Positions 1 through 7,768 of a stretch of DNA of 14,031 nt are shown piece by piece. The notes under the pieces are model-generated. The model made no database searches. It was not told where the DNA came from and saw nothing but the letters and a program-made list of their open reading frames with translations. The number at the start of each line of letters is the position of its first letter. Positions within the stretch are counted from its first letter, which is position 1. A program made the position numbers and the translations under genes. This stretch comes from Pseudomonadota bacterium (lineage in GTDB: Bacteria > Pseudomonadota > Alphaproteobacteria > Micavibrionales > Micavibrionaceae): NCBI GenBank assembly GCA_016198545.1, contig JACQIJ010000031.1, positions 1-14,031 of the forward strand, read 5' to 3'.

Positions 1-1601
1 GCGGGGAGGTGGAGCGCGTCCTGAACATGGCCGATTGCGCCCTGTTGCTGGTCGATGCGGCGGAAGGGGTTCTGCCGCAAACGAAATTCGTTCTCTACAA
101 GGCGTTGAAGCAGGGGCACCGTCCGATCGTCGTCATTAATAAAATCGACCGGCCCGATGCCCGGCCCGATGCGGTTCTGGATGAAATTTTTGACTTGTTC
201 GTTGCGCTCGAAGCTGATGAGGAGCAGCTCGATTTTCCTGTCATGTACGCCTCGGGCCGCGATGGCTGGGCCGCGGATTCCCTCGAAGCGCTACGCGAAA
301 ACCTGCATCCGCTGCTAGATCTTATCCTCTCGCATGTGCCAGCGCCGCAGGTCGACGAAAACGCGCCGTTTTCGATGCTGGCCACGCTGCTGGAGCGCGA
401 TCCGTATCTGGGCCGCGTTCTGACCGGCCGTATCTACAGCGGCAAGGCGAAGGTGAACGCCACGGTGAACGCCATCAACCTGAAGGGTGAGAAAGTCGAG
501 GGCTTCCGCCTGACGAAACTGCAGTCCTTTATCGGGCTGCAGCGCGTGCCGGTGGAAGAAGCCGTCGCGGGCGACATCATCTGCGTCGCAGGGATGGAGA
601 AGACCTCCGTGGCTGATACGATCTGCGATCCGGCTGTAACGGCCCCCGTGGCGACGACGCCGGTCGACCCGCCGACGATGGCGGTGACGATCACCATCAA
701 CGATTCCCCTCTCGCCGGGACTGAAGGCAAGAAGCTGACCTCCACCATGATTCGCGACCGCCTGTTCGCCGAAGCCGAAACCAATGTCGCTATCCGCGTG
801 ACGGAAAGCGCCGGGCGCGATGCGTTCGAGGTCGCCGGGCGCGGGGAGCTGCAATTGGGCGTACTCATAGAAACGATGCGCCGCGAAGGCTTTGAGTTGT
901 CAGTATCGCGGCCGCGCGTTCTTTTCAGGAGGGATGACGGCGGCGCAGTCACGGAACCTTATGAGGAAGTGATCGTCGACGTGGACGATCAATATACCGG
1001 CGTCGTCGTCGACAAGATTTCACAGCGCAAAGGGGAGATGCAGGACATGCGTCCTTCCGGCGGCGGCAAAACGCGCATCACGTTCCTTGCGCCTTCGCGC
1101 GGCCTTATCGGCTACCAGTCGCAGTTTCTGACCGACACGCGCGGTACGGGCGTGATGAACCGCCTGTACCATTCTTACGGCCCGTACAAGGGCGATATCG
1201 AAGGGCGGCGCAACGGCGCGCTGATTTCCACCGACCGGGGCGAGGCCGTCGCCTATGCGATTTTCAATCTGCAGGATCGCGGCGCGATGTTCATCGGTCA
1301 CGGCGACAAGGTTTACCAGGGCATGGTCGTCGGCGAGAACAGCCGCGACAATGATATGGAGATTAACGTGCTGAAGGGCAAAAAGCTGACCAACATACGC
1401 GCTTCCGGCGCGGATGAGGCCGTCGTTCTTGTGCCGCCGCGGAAAATGAGTCTGGAGGACATGATGTCCTATATCAACAACGACGAACTGGTAGAGGTAA
1501 CGCCCATGTCCCTGCGCCTGCGTAAAAAGTTTCTGACCGCGCAGGAACGCGAAATTGCCAAGAAACAGGAAAAGAAGGCGCGGGAGGCCAGTGTGGCCTG
1601 A
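1..1601 (+). CDS. typA: TypA/BipA ribosome-associated GTPase, 5'-partial
   Basis: Translational GTPase of the EF-G/LepA superfamily. It binds the 70S ribosome and supports ribosome assembly and growth under stress. The window cuts off the start: reading in frame from base 3 gives GEVERVL, the end of the conserved G3 region (DTPGHADFGGEVERVL in the family). About 75 N-terminal residues carrying the P-loop and switch I are therefore outside. Visible are the G4 motif NKID (bases about 138-149), the G5-like YASGRDGWA, then domain II, EF-G-like domains III and V (GRGELQLGVLIETMRREGFE; the SRGLIGYQSQFLTDTRGTG stretch), and the TypA-specific C-terminal domain (NRLYHSYGPYKGDIEGRRNG, AIFNLQDRGAMFIGHGDKVY). 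These last motifs separate TypA from EF-G and LepA. About 530 residues plus the missing part match the usual length near 605. The stop is at 1599-1601, and the next gene begins 23 bases later on the same strand. The reading frame is intact. Confidence 0.97.
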   Translation, partial: GEVERVLNMADCALLLVDAAEGVLPQTKFVLYKALKQGHRPIVVINKIDRPDARPDAVLDEIFDLFVALEADEEQLDFPVMYASGRDGWAADSLEALRENLHPLLDLILSHVPAPQVDENAPFSMLATLLERDPYLGRVLTGRIYSGKAKVNATVNAINLKGEKVEGFRLTKLQSFIGLQRVPVEEAVAGDIICVAGMEKTSVADTICDPAVTAPVATTPVDPPTMAVTITINDSPLAGTEGKKLTSTMIRDRLFAEAETNVAIRVTESAGRDAFEVAGRGELQLGVLIETMRREGFELSVSRPRVLFRRDDGGAVTEPYEEVIVDVDDQYTGVVVDKISQRKGEMQDMRPSGGGKTRITFLAPSRGLIGYQSQFLTDTRGTGVMNRLYHSYGPYKGDIEGRRNGALISTDRGEAVAYAIFNLQDRGAMFIGHGDKVYQGMVVGENSRDNDMEINVLKGKKLTNIRASGADEAVVLVPPRKMSLEDMMSYINNDELVEVTPMSLRLRKKFLTAQEREIAKKQEKKAREASVA

Positions 1602-1612
1602 CACGCCGTCCG

Positions 1613-1655
1613 CTTTCTGCTATCATGCCCGTGATGAAAACGGGCCAGCAGAAAG
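1613..1655 (+). promoter_or_regulatory. Hairpin spanning the typA/methyltransferase junction and start codon
   Basis: Nested inverted repeats. The outer arms CTTTCTGCT (1613-1621) and AGCAGAAAG (1647-1655) are perfect 9-bp complements. The inner arms GCCCGT (1627-1632) and ACGGGC (1640-1645) are perfect 6-bp complements around a 7-base loop. The proposed ATG of the next gene (1625) sits between the arms on the 5' side. No T-run follows, so it is not a canonical intrinsic terminator. It could damp translation of the methyltransferase gene, but only base pairing supports this. Confidence 0.4.
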
Positions 1656-3487
1656 ACGATTCCGCGTCCGCCGCGCAAAGCCTGCATGAGCAGGCGCGCG
1701 GCTTTATAAAACAGGAAAGATTCGATGACGCGCTGGCGGCTTTAAGACAGTCCATTGCCGCGCATGCGACCGCTCCCGCGCATCATGACGCCGGCGTCAT
1801 CCATTATATGCGCGGGCAGATTGATGAAGCGGTGAAATCATTTCAAGCCGCGACGCTGTGCGATTCCGGATACCATCAGGCCTATGCGAACCTCGCACGG
1901 ATTCTGTTTGCGGGCGGGCAGGGCGCAAAAGCCGCCGAATACGCATTGCTGGCTATGCGCGTCGCGCCGGATGATATCGCCTACAAGGAAGATTTCACGA
2001 AAATAGTCCGCGGCATGGGGTTTCTCGCGTTCTATCCTGAAATGAAGCAGGCTATTCTCTCATGCCTTAAGGAAGATCGCATCAGTCACCAGGAACTGGC
2101 ATCGCCGTGGTTCGCGCTGCTGAAGCGCGACCCGGCCTTTAAGGAATTCTTGCCGCTTTTGAAATGCGCCGACTATGCGGCATTCGAAAGAGCATTTGAC
2201 GGCGTGAACGATCTGGCTGTTCTTGACGATCCCTATATGCTGCTGGGGCTGCGCCGCCTGTGGGTCGCCGATCCCGGGTTCGAGCGTTTCCTGACCCACA
2301 TGCGCCGCGCTCTGGCCGCGGATTCAGGAACGCTTGCGAGGGAATACCTGCCCTTTACGGCGGCACTGGCGGAATATTGCTTTTATACGGGGTACATATT
2401 CGACGTTTCAGCGGAAGAAGAGGCGGCGCGGGCCGCTTTTCGCGCGGACGCGGAGAAAAACCCGCACGCTTTCGCGTTGGCCGGATGCTACGATCCGTTG
2501 TGCGACGTTCCCGGTTTTACGGTTCTTGCAAAAAAACACGAAACCATTCCCGAACTGACGACTCTGGCAAGGGCGCAGATCACGGAACCGCTGGAAGAGC
2601 GCACTCTGCGCGCCGTTGTAAAGCCGTTCAACCTCATTGAAGATTCTGTTTCGCGCGCCGTACAGGAACAATACGAGGAATTTCCCTATCCGCGCTGGAA
2701 GGCTCTTGGCATGCCGCCGCTGCAGGATGTTCTGGAAGGAAGCCTGCCGGATGCCCCCGCCATACTCATCGCCGGGTGCGGGACGGGGCGGGAGGCGCTG
2801 GAATACGCGGCGATGTTGCCGCATGCGGAAATTCTAGCCGTCGACTTAAGCCTTTCCAGCCTGTCCTACGCCATGCGGAAGGCACACGAATACGGGCTTT
2901 CGAACGTGGAATTCCGGCACGGCGATATCGCCGGACTGGGCGCGCTCGATAAAAAATTCGATATCATCAGCAGCTGCGGCGTCCTCCACCACATGAACGA
3001 TCCGGAAGCGGGATGGCGCGTTCTGACCGGGATATTGAAGGATAGCGGCCTGATGAATATTGCGCTGTACAGCGAGTGCGGCCGTCAGGATGTCGTTGCC
3101 GCGCGGGCAATCATCGCAAAGCGCGGGTATGGCAATGACTGCGCCGGGATCCGCGCGTTCCGGCGCGATGCCGCGCGCCTTATGAAGAAAAAGCATCTGG
3201 CGCGCCTTCTGAACCGCCGCGACTATTACTCCATGCCAGAATGCCGCGATCTTCTGTTCCATGTGCAGGAACACCGCTTTACATTGCCGCGCATTGACAG
3301 GGATGTCCGCGATCTGGGCTTGAGGCTTATAAAAATGCTTCCGCCGGATCGGGAAGTCTTGCCGCGATACCTGAAAACGTTCCCGTGCGACCCGCAGGCT
3401 CTGAACCTTAAAAACTGGGATAAGTTCGAGCGCAAAAACCAGGAAACGTTCGAGAGCATGTACAATTTATGGTGCCGGAAGGCGTAG
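1625..3487 (+). CDS. TPR-repeat protein fused to class I SAM-dependent methyltransferase
   Basis: A 620-residue protein with two parts. Residues about 17-120 are TPR-like helical repeats (for example QIDEAVKSFQAATLCDSGYH and QAYANLARILFAGGQGAKAA), likely a protein-binding arm. Residues about 340-500 form a Rossmann methyltransferase. It is preceded by QYEEFPYPRW (347-358), a motif I associate with this TPR-methyltransferase type. Then come the SAM-binding glycine motif ILIAGCGTG (380-388), the acidic residue ending strand 2 (D407 in ILAVDLS), GD at 433-434, and the post-motif FDIISSCGVLHHM (445-457). The substrate is unknown; proteins of this build are often annotated only as methyltransferase. 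No signal peptide or membrane segment is seen, so it is probably cytoplasmic. ATG 1625 is the first in-frame start, but no good Shine-Dalgarno sequence precedes it and a hairpin covers it; GTG 1631 and ATG 1634 are alternatives. The stop lies 9 bases from the convergent cold-shock gene. Confidence 0.88.
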   Translation: MPVMKTGQQKDDSASAAQSLHEQARGFIKQERFDDALAALRQSIAAHATAPAHHDAGVIHYMRGQIDEAVKSFQAATLCDSGYHQAYANLARILFAGGQGAKAAEYALLAMRVAPDDIAYKEDFTKIVRGMGFLAFYPEMKQAILSCLKEDRISHQELASPWFALLKRDPAFKEFLPLLKCADYAAFERAFDGVNDLAVLDDPYMLLGLRRLWVADPGFERFLTHMRRALAADSGTLAREYLPFTAALAEYCFYTGYIFDVSAEEEAARAAFRADAEKNPHAFALAGCYDPLCDVPGFTVLAKKHETIPELTTLARAQITEPLEERTLRAVVKPFNLIEDSVSRAVQEQYEEFPYPRWKALGMPPLQDVLEGSLPDAPAILIAGCGTGREALEYAAMLPHAEILAVDLSLSSLSYAMRKAHEYGLSNVEFRHGDIAGLGALDKKFDIISSCGVLHHMNDPEAGWRVLTGILKDSGLMNIALYSECGRQDVVAARAIIAKRGYGNDCAGIRAFRRDAARLMKKKHLARLLNRRDYYSMPECRDLLFHVQEHRFTLPRIDRDVRDLGLRLIKMLPPDREVLPRYLKTFPCDPQALNLKNWDKFERKNQETFESMYNLWCRKA

Positions 3488-3496
3488 CCGTTCTTT

Positions 3497-4042
3497 TTAT
3501 TTCTCAATTTCGAAATCGATGACTTCGCGCCCTTTCGCGACAACCCTCACTTTCATGGACAGGCGCAAGCCCGGTCTTAGGTCGTCCAGGTCATGACGCT
3601 CCAGGCAGCTTTTATGAATGAAAATGTCCTTCATGCCATCGTCCGGCGTTACGAATCCGAATCCTTTTTCCGGCCGGTACCATTTTACGCTTCCGCGCAT
3701 CGAAACCATTTTTTCAAACGGGTCAATGCCGTTATTTAATGGTTTGCTCTGCCTTATTTCTTCGGGTTTTACGCCGTGGTCGATGATCTCCACGATTTCG
3801 CGCACCTGCGCGCCCTTCGGGCCGTCCCTTTCAAGAAGGCAGATAAGAATCGCGCCTTCGCCTATTTTCTCCACGCCGGCGCGTTGCAGCGTCGTTATAT
3901 GAAGAAAGGCGTCGATATCTTCGCTGTCCGGAACGACGAAACCAAATCCTTTCGGAATATTAAACCATTTCAGCTGCGTTCTTACCGCATCGTCCAGCGA
4001 ATCCAGCCTCGCACGGTCCATAATTGTCCCTTGCGTGTCCAT
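3497..4042 (-). CDS. Double cold-shock-domain (CspA-like) nucleic-acid-binding protein
   Basis: A 181-residue protein with two cold-shock OB-fold domains. These bind single-stranded RNA or DNA and typically act as RNA chaperones. Domain 1 (about residues 20-87) carries KWFNIPKGFGFVVPD and DAFLHITTL, matching RNP1 (KGFGFV) and RNP2 (FLH). Domain 2 (about 113-180) carries VKWYRPEKGFGFVTPDD and DIFIHKSCLE. A linker joins them. The tandem arrangement is common in alphaproteobacteria, unlike the single-domain 70-residue Csp proteins of enterics. Two starts are plausible. ATG 4042 has GAGG at 4050-4053. ATG 4021 (Met8, MDRARLDSL) has AAGGGA five bases upstream of it. A 12-bp tandem repeat containing two TTGACG boxes precedes the gene, and the downstream box could place a promoter whose transcript begins after the first ATG, which would favour Met8. 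Convergent with the methyltransferase gene, divergent from the acyl-CoA synthetase. Confidence 0.92.
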   Translation of the reverse strand: MDTQGTIMDRARLDSLDDAVRTQLKWFNIPKGFGFVVPDSEDIDAFLHITTLQRAGVEKIGEGAILICLLERDGPKGAQVREIVEIIDHGVKPEEIRQSKPLNNGIDPFEKMVSMRGSVKWYRPEKGFGFVTPDDGMKDIFIHKSCLERHDLDDLRPGLRLSMKVRVVAKGREVIDFEIEK

Positions 4043-4050
4043 TTATTTAC

Positions 4051-4074
4051 CTCGTCAATAATCTCGTCAATAAT
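4051..4074 (-). repeat. Perfect 12-bp tandem duplication upstream of the cold-shock gene
   Basis: Two abutting copies of CTCGTCAATAAT on the plus strand (4051-4062 and 4063-4074). Read toward the gene each copy is ATTATTGACGAG. Each includes a TTGACG box resembling a -35 element, and the gene-proximal copy supplies most of the GAGG Shine-Dalgarno sequence. From the distal TTGACG, 17 bases lead to AATAAT, which overlaps the first ATG. It may be a promoter or operator duplication, or a replication-slippage product. Confidence 0.6.
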
Positions 4075-4275
4075 GCTGCGTTCGGCGCGCAATAAGCATT
4101 TCCACGCCTTGCAGGGCATTTTTACTATTCTTTCGCATTAAAATCCACGTTTTTTTAAAGCCTTTATAGGTATATTAGAAAACGCTTTTATTAGGCTTTT
4201 ATGCGTTTGCCCTTTGCATGTGTAAAGCGTGCTGGTATTGGTATTAAAGAGAAAAAGCAAACAGGCGGGAAGTTT
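4075..4275. other. AT-rich divergent spacer between cold-shock and acyl-CoA synthetase genes
   Basis: Intergenic DNA that must carry the promoters for both diverging genes. It is visibly more AT-rich than its flanks. An imperfect inverted repeat, AAAGCCT (4157-4163) with AGGCTTT (4193-4199), brackets AT-rich DNA with a TATATT box at 4171-4176. No convincing -35 partner is visible for the synthetase gene, so I assign no promoter there. No RNA gene is recognised. Confidence 0.4.
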
Positions 4276-5985
4276 ATGATGACGGCTAAAAAAATAGAAA
4301 ATAATGGCGGCAACATGCCTTGGCTCAAATCCTATCCGAAAGAAATAGACTGGCATGCGGAGATTCGCGTGTGCGCCGCGCATGAAATGATGGATGAGAC
4401 ATGCCTGAATTTCGGTGCGCGCCCCGCCTTCGACTTTTTAGGCAAGAAATGGAACTGGTCTGAAATAGGATCTATGGTCAACCGGCTGGCCAGAGGCCTT
4501 CAGGATATGGGCCTTAAGAAAGGCGACCGGGTGGGGATTCTTCTGCCCAACTCCCCTTATTTCGTTGTGTCTTACTACGCCGTTCTGAAAGCGGGGGGGA
4601 TTGTCGTCAACCTGAACCCGCTGTATCCCGTGCGCGAGTTGCAGCACCAGATTGAAGATAGCGGCACGGATATTTTGATTACGCTCGACCTGAAAATTCT
4701 TTATGACAAGGCGCACGAAATGCTTCATGCCACGGGTCTGAAGAAGGTGATTGTATGCTCTTTCACCGATATATTGCCTTTCCCCAAAAATATCCTGTTC
4801 CGCCTGGTCAAAGGCAAGGAGATCGCCCGCATTGAACACACGGATCGGATGCCGCGGCTTTCCGGCATTCTGGCGAATGACGGGAATCCGGCGGCGGTTG
4901 TCGTTAACCCGCGCGAAGACATTGCCGTCCTTCAGTATACCGGCGGGACGACCGGTACGCCGAAAGGCGCGATGCTGACGCATGAAAATATCGTGGCGAA
5001 TGTCGAACAGACGAAAATGTGGTTCCTGAGCGTGCGGATGGGCGAAGAAAGAATGTTGGGCGTTTTGCCTTTTTTTCATGTATTCGCCATGACGGCGGTG
5101 ATGAATCTCAGCGTCCGTTGCGGTTTCGAAATTATCGGCCTGCCCCGGTTCGAGCTGGAAGATACTCTCAAGACGATTGCCAGGAAGCGCCCTAATTTCT
5201 TTCCGGCCGTTCCGGCGATTTACAACGCGATCAACAATTACGCGAAACTCAGGGAGTTCGATTTGCGCTCCCTGCGGTACTGCATTTCCGGCGGCGCACC
5301 CCTTCCCGTCGAGGTTAAGAAGAATTTCGAGGCTAATACCGGCTGTGTTGTCGTCGAAGGATACGGCCTGACGGAATCTTCCCCGGTTGTGTGCGTCAAT
5401 CCCGTCGTCGGCGAAAATCGCGCAGGATCGATAGGTCTGCCGATGCCGGGGACGGTCGTTGATATCGTGAACATGGATGACAAGGAAACCCTGATGCCCC
5501 CGGGGGAGCGCGGCGAGTTGTGCGTGCGCGGCCCGCAGGTCATGAAAGGGTACTGGAACAAGCCGGAAGAGACGGCCAATGTAATGCGCGGCGGACGTCT
5601 CCATACCGGCGATATCGCCATCATGGATAAGGATGGCTATGTTTATATTGTCGATCGCCTGAAGGACATGATCATCACGAACGGATATAATGTCTATCCG
5701 CGCAACGTGGAGGAAGCCGTATACATGCATGTCGGCGTCGAGGAATGCATTGTCGCGGGGCTTCCCGATTCCGGGCGCGGCGAGATCGTTAAGGCATGGA
5801 TAAAGCCGAAGGCCGGGTATGCGCTGACGACCGAAGATATGAAGGAGTTTTTGCAGGACAAGCTTTCGCCGATGGAAATACCGCGTCTGTTCGAATTCCG
5901 CTATGAACCCTTGCCGAAAACGATGATCGGAAAATTGTCACGCAAGGACATACTGGAACAGGAAATGAAAAGGGCCGGGGGATGA
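4276..5985 (+). CDS. Long-chain-fatty-acid--CoA ligase (FadD-like, ANL superfamily)
   Basis: Activates fatty acids to acyl-CoA through an acyl-adenylate, feeding beta-oxidation or lipid synthesis. A 569-residue protein, close to the usual 550-570. All adenylation-core motifs are present: the P-loop YTGGTTGTPKGAMLTH (221-236), GYGLTES (363-369), TGD (444-446), the hinge stretch DRLKDMIITNGYNVYP (460-475), and the C-terminal PKTMIGK with the presumed catalytic Lys553. The overall pattern (HVFAMTAVMNL, GYGLTESSPVVCVNP, LHTGDIAIMDKDGYVYIVD) fits FadD and the related dicarboxylate-CoA ligase PimA group; chain-length preference cannot be read. The ATG at 4276 was chosen because AGGCGGGA lies just upstream. 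An in-frame ATG at 4201 exists but lacks a ribosome-binding site and would add a 25-residue, poorly conserved-looking extension. Single gene, divergent from the cold-shock gene and convergent with the TerD gene. Confidence 0.93.
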   Translation: MMTAKKIENNGGNMPWLKSYPKEIDWHAEIRVCAAHEMMDETCLNFGARPAFDFLGKKWNWSEIGSMVNRLARGLQDMGLKKGDRVGILLPNSPYFVVSYYAVLKAGGIVVNLNPLYPVRELQHQIEDSGTDILITLDLKILYDKAHEMLHATGLKKVIVCSFTDILPFPKNILFRLVKGKEIARIEHTDRMPRLSGILANDGNPAAVVVNPREDIAVLQYTGGTTGTPKGAMLTHENIVANVEQTKMWFLSVRMGEERMLGVLPFFHVFAMTAVMNLSVRCGFEIIGLPRFELEDTLKTIARKRPNFFPAVPAIYNAINNYAKLREFDLRSLRYCISGGAPLPVEVKKNFEANTGCVVVEGYGLTESSPVVCVNPVVGENRAGSIGLPMPGTVVDIVNMDDKETLMPPGERGELCVRGPQVMKGYWNKPEETANVMRGGRLHTGDIAIMDKDGYVYIVDRLKDMIITNGYNVYPRNVEEAVYMHVGVEECIVAGLPDSGRGEIVKAWIKPKAGYALTTEDMKEFLQDKLSPMEIPRLFEFRYEPLPKTMIGKLSRKDILEQEMKRAGG

Positions 5986-6009
5986 TCCGGTTGAAAATCG
6001 TGAGGGTCC

Positions 6010-6807
6010 TCAGCCTGTCGCGATCATTTCCTTGACGACGATGCCATATCTGGTTGCGATGGCGGGAAGCCCGCCCGATACGGGCTCCGCAAGGGCTTCG
6101 AGATACCAGCGCGGCCCTTCGCGCACAAGGCAGAACATCAGAAACCCGTTCTTTCCTTCCATGACGTCCTCGGTCAGCGGCAAACGCACCAGTTCATTGT
6201 CGTCTTCGCGATTTACCAGGCGGATGTAAAGGTTTCGTATCTGTCCCAGATGGCGACCGTCATTGTTTTCATCGTACACGGTAATTGTAAACATGACGCG
6301 CAAAACGTCGAACGGAATACCGTTCATGTCGACGAAAATCGTTTCGTCGTCGCCATCTCCGGCCCCGGTGCGGCTGTCGCCCATGTGTTTGACTGCCCCT
6401 TCGCATCCGCGTTCGTTATTGTAAAAAACGAAGTCCTCGTCTTCGCGGGTTTTTCCCGTTTTATCGATCATGAAGCAGCTTAAATCGACATCAACCTTGT
6501 CGTCATCGAACGTTTTTTGATCCCATCCCGCGCCGATATAAACCATGCGCAGCGCGGGATCTTTTTTAAGCAGGTCGATATAGGCCCCTTTGGCGACGAT
6601 GTTTTGTTCGCTGTCATACGTATTGGAAAGGGCGCTTTGCGTTGTCTGTGCCGACGTATTTGGCGTTCCCGACGGCTTTTCGGCCTTTTCCTTTTTTTTC
6701 TGCGATTGATATTCCATGTGCCGGATACTGGCTGGAACGGACGGGTCGATCGGCTTGATATCGTCCTCATCCTTGGCAAAACGCTTTAAGTCCTTGTCTT
6801 CTTCCAT
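6010..6807 (-). CDS. TerD-family calcium-binding stress protein with N-terminal extension
   Basis: A 265-residue protein. Residues about 87-263 form a TerD domain, the beta-sandwich fold of tellurite-resistance and general stress proteins that binds Ca2+. Matching signatures are GAGWDQ (92-97), VDVDLSCFMID (105-115), DEDFVFYNN (123-131), HMGDSRTGAGDGDDE (141-155, calcium-site region), FTITVYDE (173-180), GQIRNLYIRLVN (188-199) and the closing GGLPAIATRYG (245-255). Residues 1-75 are an extra charged, Lys/Glu/Ser/Thr-rich and probably disordered stretch; ordinary TerD is about 190 residues and lacks it. It lies 31 bases downstream of the TerA-like gene on the same strand, so the two are probably one operon. 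The ribosome-binding site is modest (GGAA about 10 bases upstream). Tellurite resistance is not implied: many bacteria carry TerD proteins of unknown stress function. Convergent with the acyl-CoA synthetase. Confidence 0.9.
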   Translation of the reverse strand: MEEDKDLKRFAKDEDDIKPIDPSVPASIRHMEYQSQKKKEKAEKPSGTPNTSAQTTQSALSNTYDSEQNIVAKGAYIDLLKKDPALRMVYIGAGWDQKTFDDDKVDVDLSCFMIDKTGKTREDEDFVFYNNERGCEGAVKHMGDSRTGAGDGDDETIFVDMNGIPFDVLRVMFTITVYDENNDGRHLGQIRNLYIRLVNREDDNELVRLPLTEDVMEGKNGFLMFCLVREGPRWYLEALAEPVSGGLPAIATRYGIVVKEMIATG

Positions 6808-6838
6808 ATGGCTTGTATTCCGTGTACAGATTTTGTTG

Positions 6839-7588
6839 TCATCCCGGGCGTTTGGCGCCGTCCGACCAGTCTAATCCGAAACCGAAGGCTCTGTCCATTT
6901 CGGCGTGCCCCGGATAATATTCGGTGTAATTCGTAATCTTTATGCCGTTCCTTATGTTTTCAAGGCCGGCTATGGCGCATACTGCCAGTTCTTCCTTGTA
7001 AGTATGCGGGGCTACGGCCACGGGTTTTTCGCCGGCCACGCGTATCTGTATCTGGGGGCGGGCTTCGGCCCAGTGCGCCGCGCCCTCGTAGATGTAGAGG
7101 TAAAACAGAATCCTCTTTATTTCAGGCCATTTATGACCGTTGAGCATGATGAATTCATCTTCGCCGTCATCGTCGTCATCGTCGTCCCCGGTGCGGTCAT
7201 CGCCTGACAGGAGTATATAAGGGATATTGTCGAACGACCCGAACATTTCGCCGAAGGCCTGAATGCATCCTCTGCTGCCGTCCTGCAATTCGTAAAGACA
7301 GCCCAGATCCAGATCGAGGCCCTTTGTGGATTTCCCGAAAATTTTCCCGAAGAATCCCTGTTGTCCGGTCCTAATATTGCGCCATGCCGCGCCGACGCGG
7401 ATTTTGCCAAACCCTCCTTCGCGCGGATCAACGATTTCGGTTTGTCCCGTGGCGCCCAGAAAGCTGCACGAATCATCAGTGTCAGATAAATATCCTGCCG
7501 CGCCCTTGGCATTGCCGTGCCCGGAAAACTTCGCCCGGCTGCGCGTGGCTTCAATCAGGGAATCGGCAGACAGCTTTGTTCGCTCCAT
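6839..7588 (-). CDS. TerA-like TerD-superfamily stress protein with poly-Asp loop
   Basis: A 249-residue protein of the TerA branch of the TerD superfamily. Recognisable signatures are the GLDLDLGCLYEL block (90-101), QAFGEMFGSFDNIPYILLSG (110-129), DDRTG (130-134), RILFYLYIYEGAAHWAEA (159-176), LAVCAIAGLEN (201-211), and the C-terminal HAEMDRAFGFGLDW (228-241). This order matches the conserved half of TerA proteins; full TerA in enteric ter operons is longer. Seven consecutive Asp (135-141) directly follow the DDRTG calcium-site motif, making that loop unusually acidic. Residues 1-60 look poorly structured. The start has an excellent AGGAGG seven bases from ATG, and a TATAAT box lies about 35 bases upstream. 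First gene of a two-gene unit with the TerD gene. No terB, terC, terE or terZ is in the window. The role is presumably calcium-linked stress or envelope protection, which is inference. Confidence 0.86.
   Translation of the reverse strand: MERTKLSADSLIEATRSRAKFSGHGNAKGAAGYLSDTDDSCSFLGATGQTEIVDPREGGFGKIRVGAAWRNIRTGQQGFFGKIFGKSTKGLDLDLGCLYELQDGSRGCIQAFGEMFGSFDNIPYILLSGDDRTGDDDDDDDGEDEFIMLNGHKWPEIKRILFYLYIYEGAAHWAEARPQIQIRVAGEKPVAVAPHTYKEELAVCAIAGLENIRNGIKITNYTEYYPGHAEMDRAFGFGLDWSDGAKRPG
7166..7186 (-). repeat. GAC/GAT trinucleotide repeat coding seven aspartates
   Basis: Seven consecutive GAY codons, read toward the gene as GAC GAC GAT GAC GAC GAT GAC. This is a 9-base unit (GAC GAC GAT) present twice plus one further codon. 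It encodes Asp135-141 of the TerA-like protein and could change length by slippage without breaking the frame. Confidence 0.75.
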
Positions 7589-7623
7589 AATGCGGCCTCC
7601 TGTTTTTTGCGCATGCGGCTCTG

Positions 7624-7629
7624 ATTATA
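7624..7629 (-). promoter_or_regulatory. Candidate -10 box for the TerA-like/TerD operon
   Basis: On the minus strand a perfect TATAAT reads toward the TerA-like gene, preceded by GAC. Transcription would start near 7617, leaving a leader of about 28 bases that contains AGGAGG. No good -35 hexamer is seen at 16-18 bases, so the call rests on the -10 box and its position. Confidence 0.4.
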
Positions 7630-7768
7630 GTCGGCTATTTCGGCATTTGGTATTATTCAGCCTGCTTTTCCAGAGTTTATGATTTTTTTGTAGGCTGTGT
7701 TGTATGCGGTAAAAATCAATTCTTTTTTCAATCTTTCTTTTGTGCTATGAGTTGAGTAATAAAGTAAT

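Noticed and set aside
4201..4275. Upstream ATG adding 25 residues to the acyl-CoA synthetase
   Set aside because: No ribosome-binding site there; AGGCGGGA precedes ATG 4276, and the length from 4276 matches the family.
4438..5730. 430-codon open frame antisense to the acyl-CoA synthetase
   Set aside because: It is a shadow of a GC-rich gene whose sense-strand product has all expected motifs; the antisense product is rich in His, Arg and Asp with no recognisable domain.
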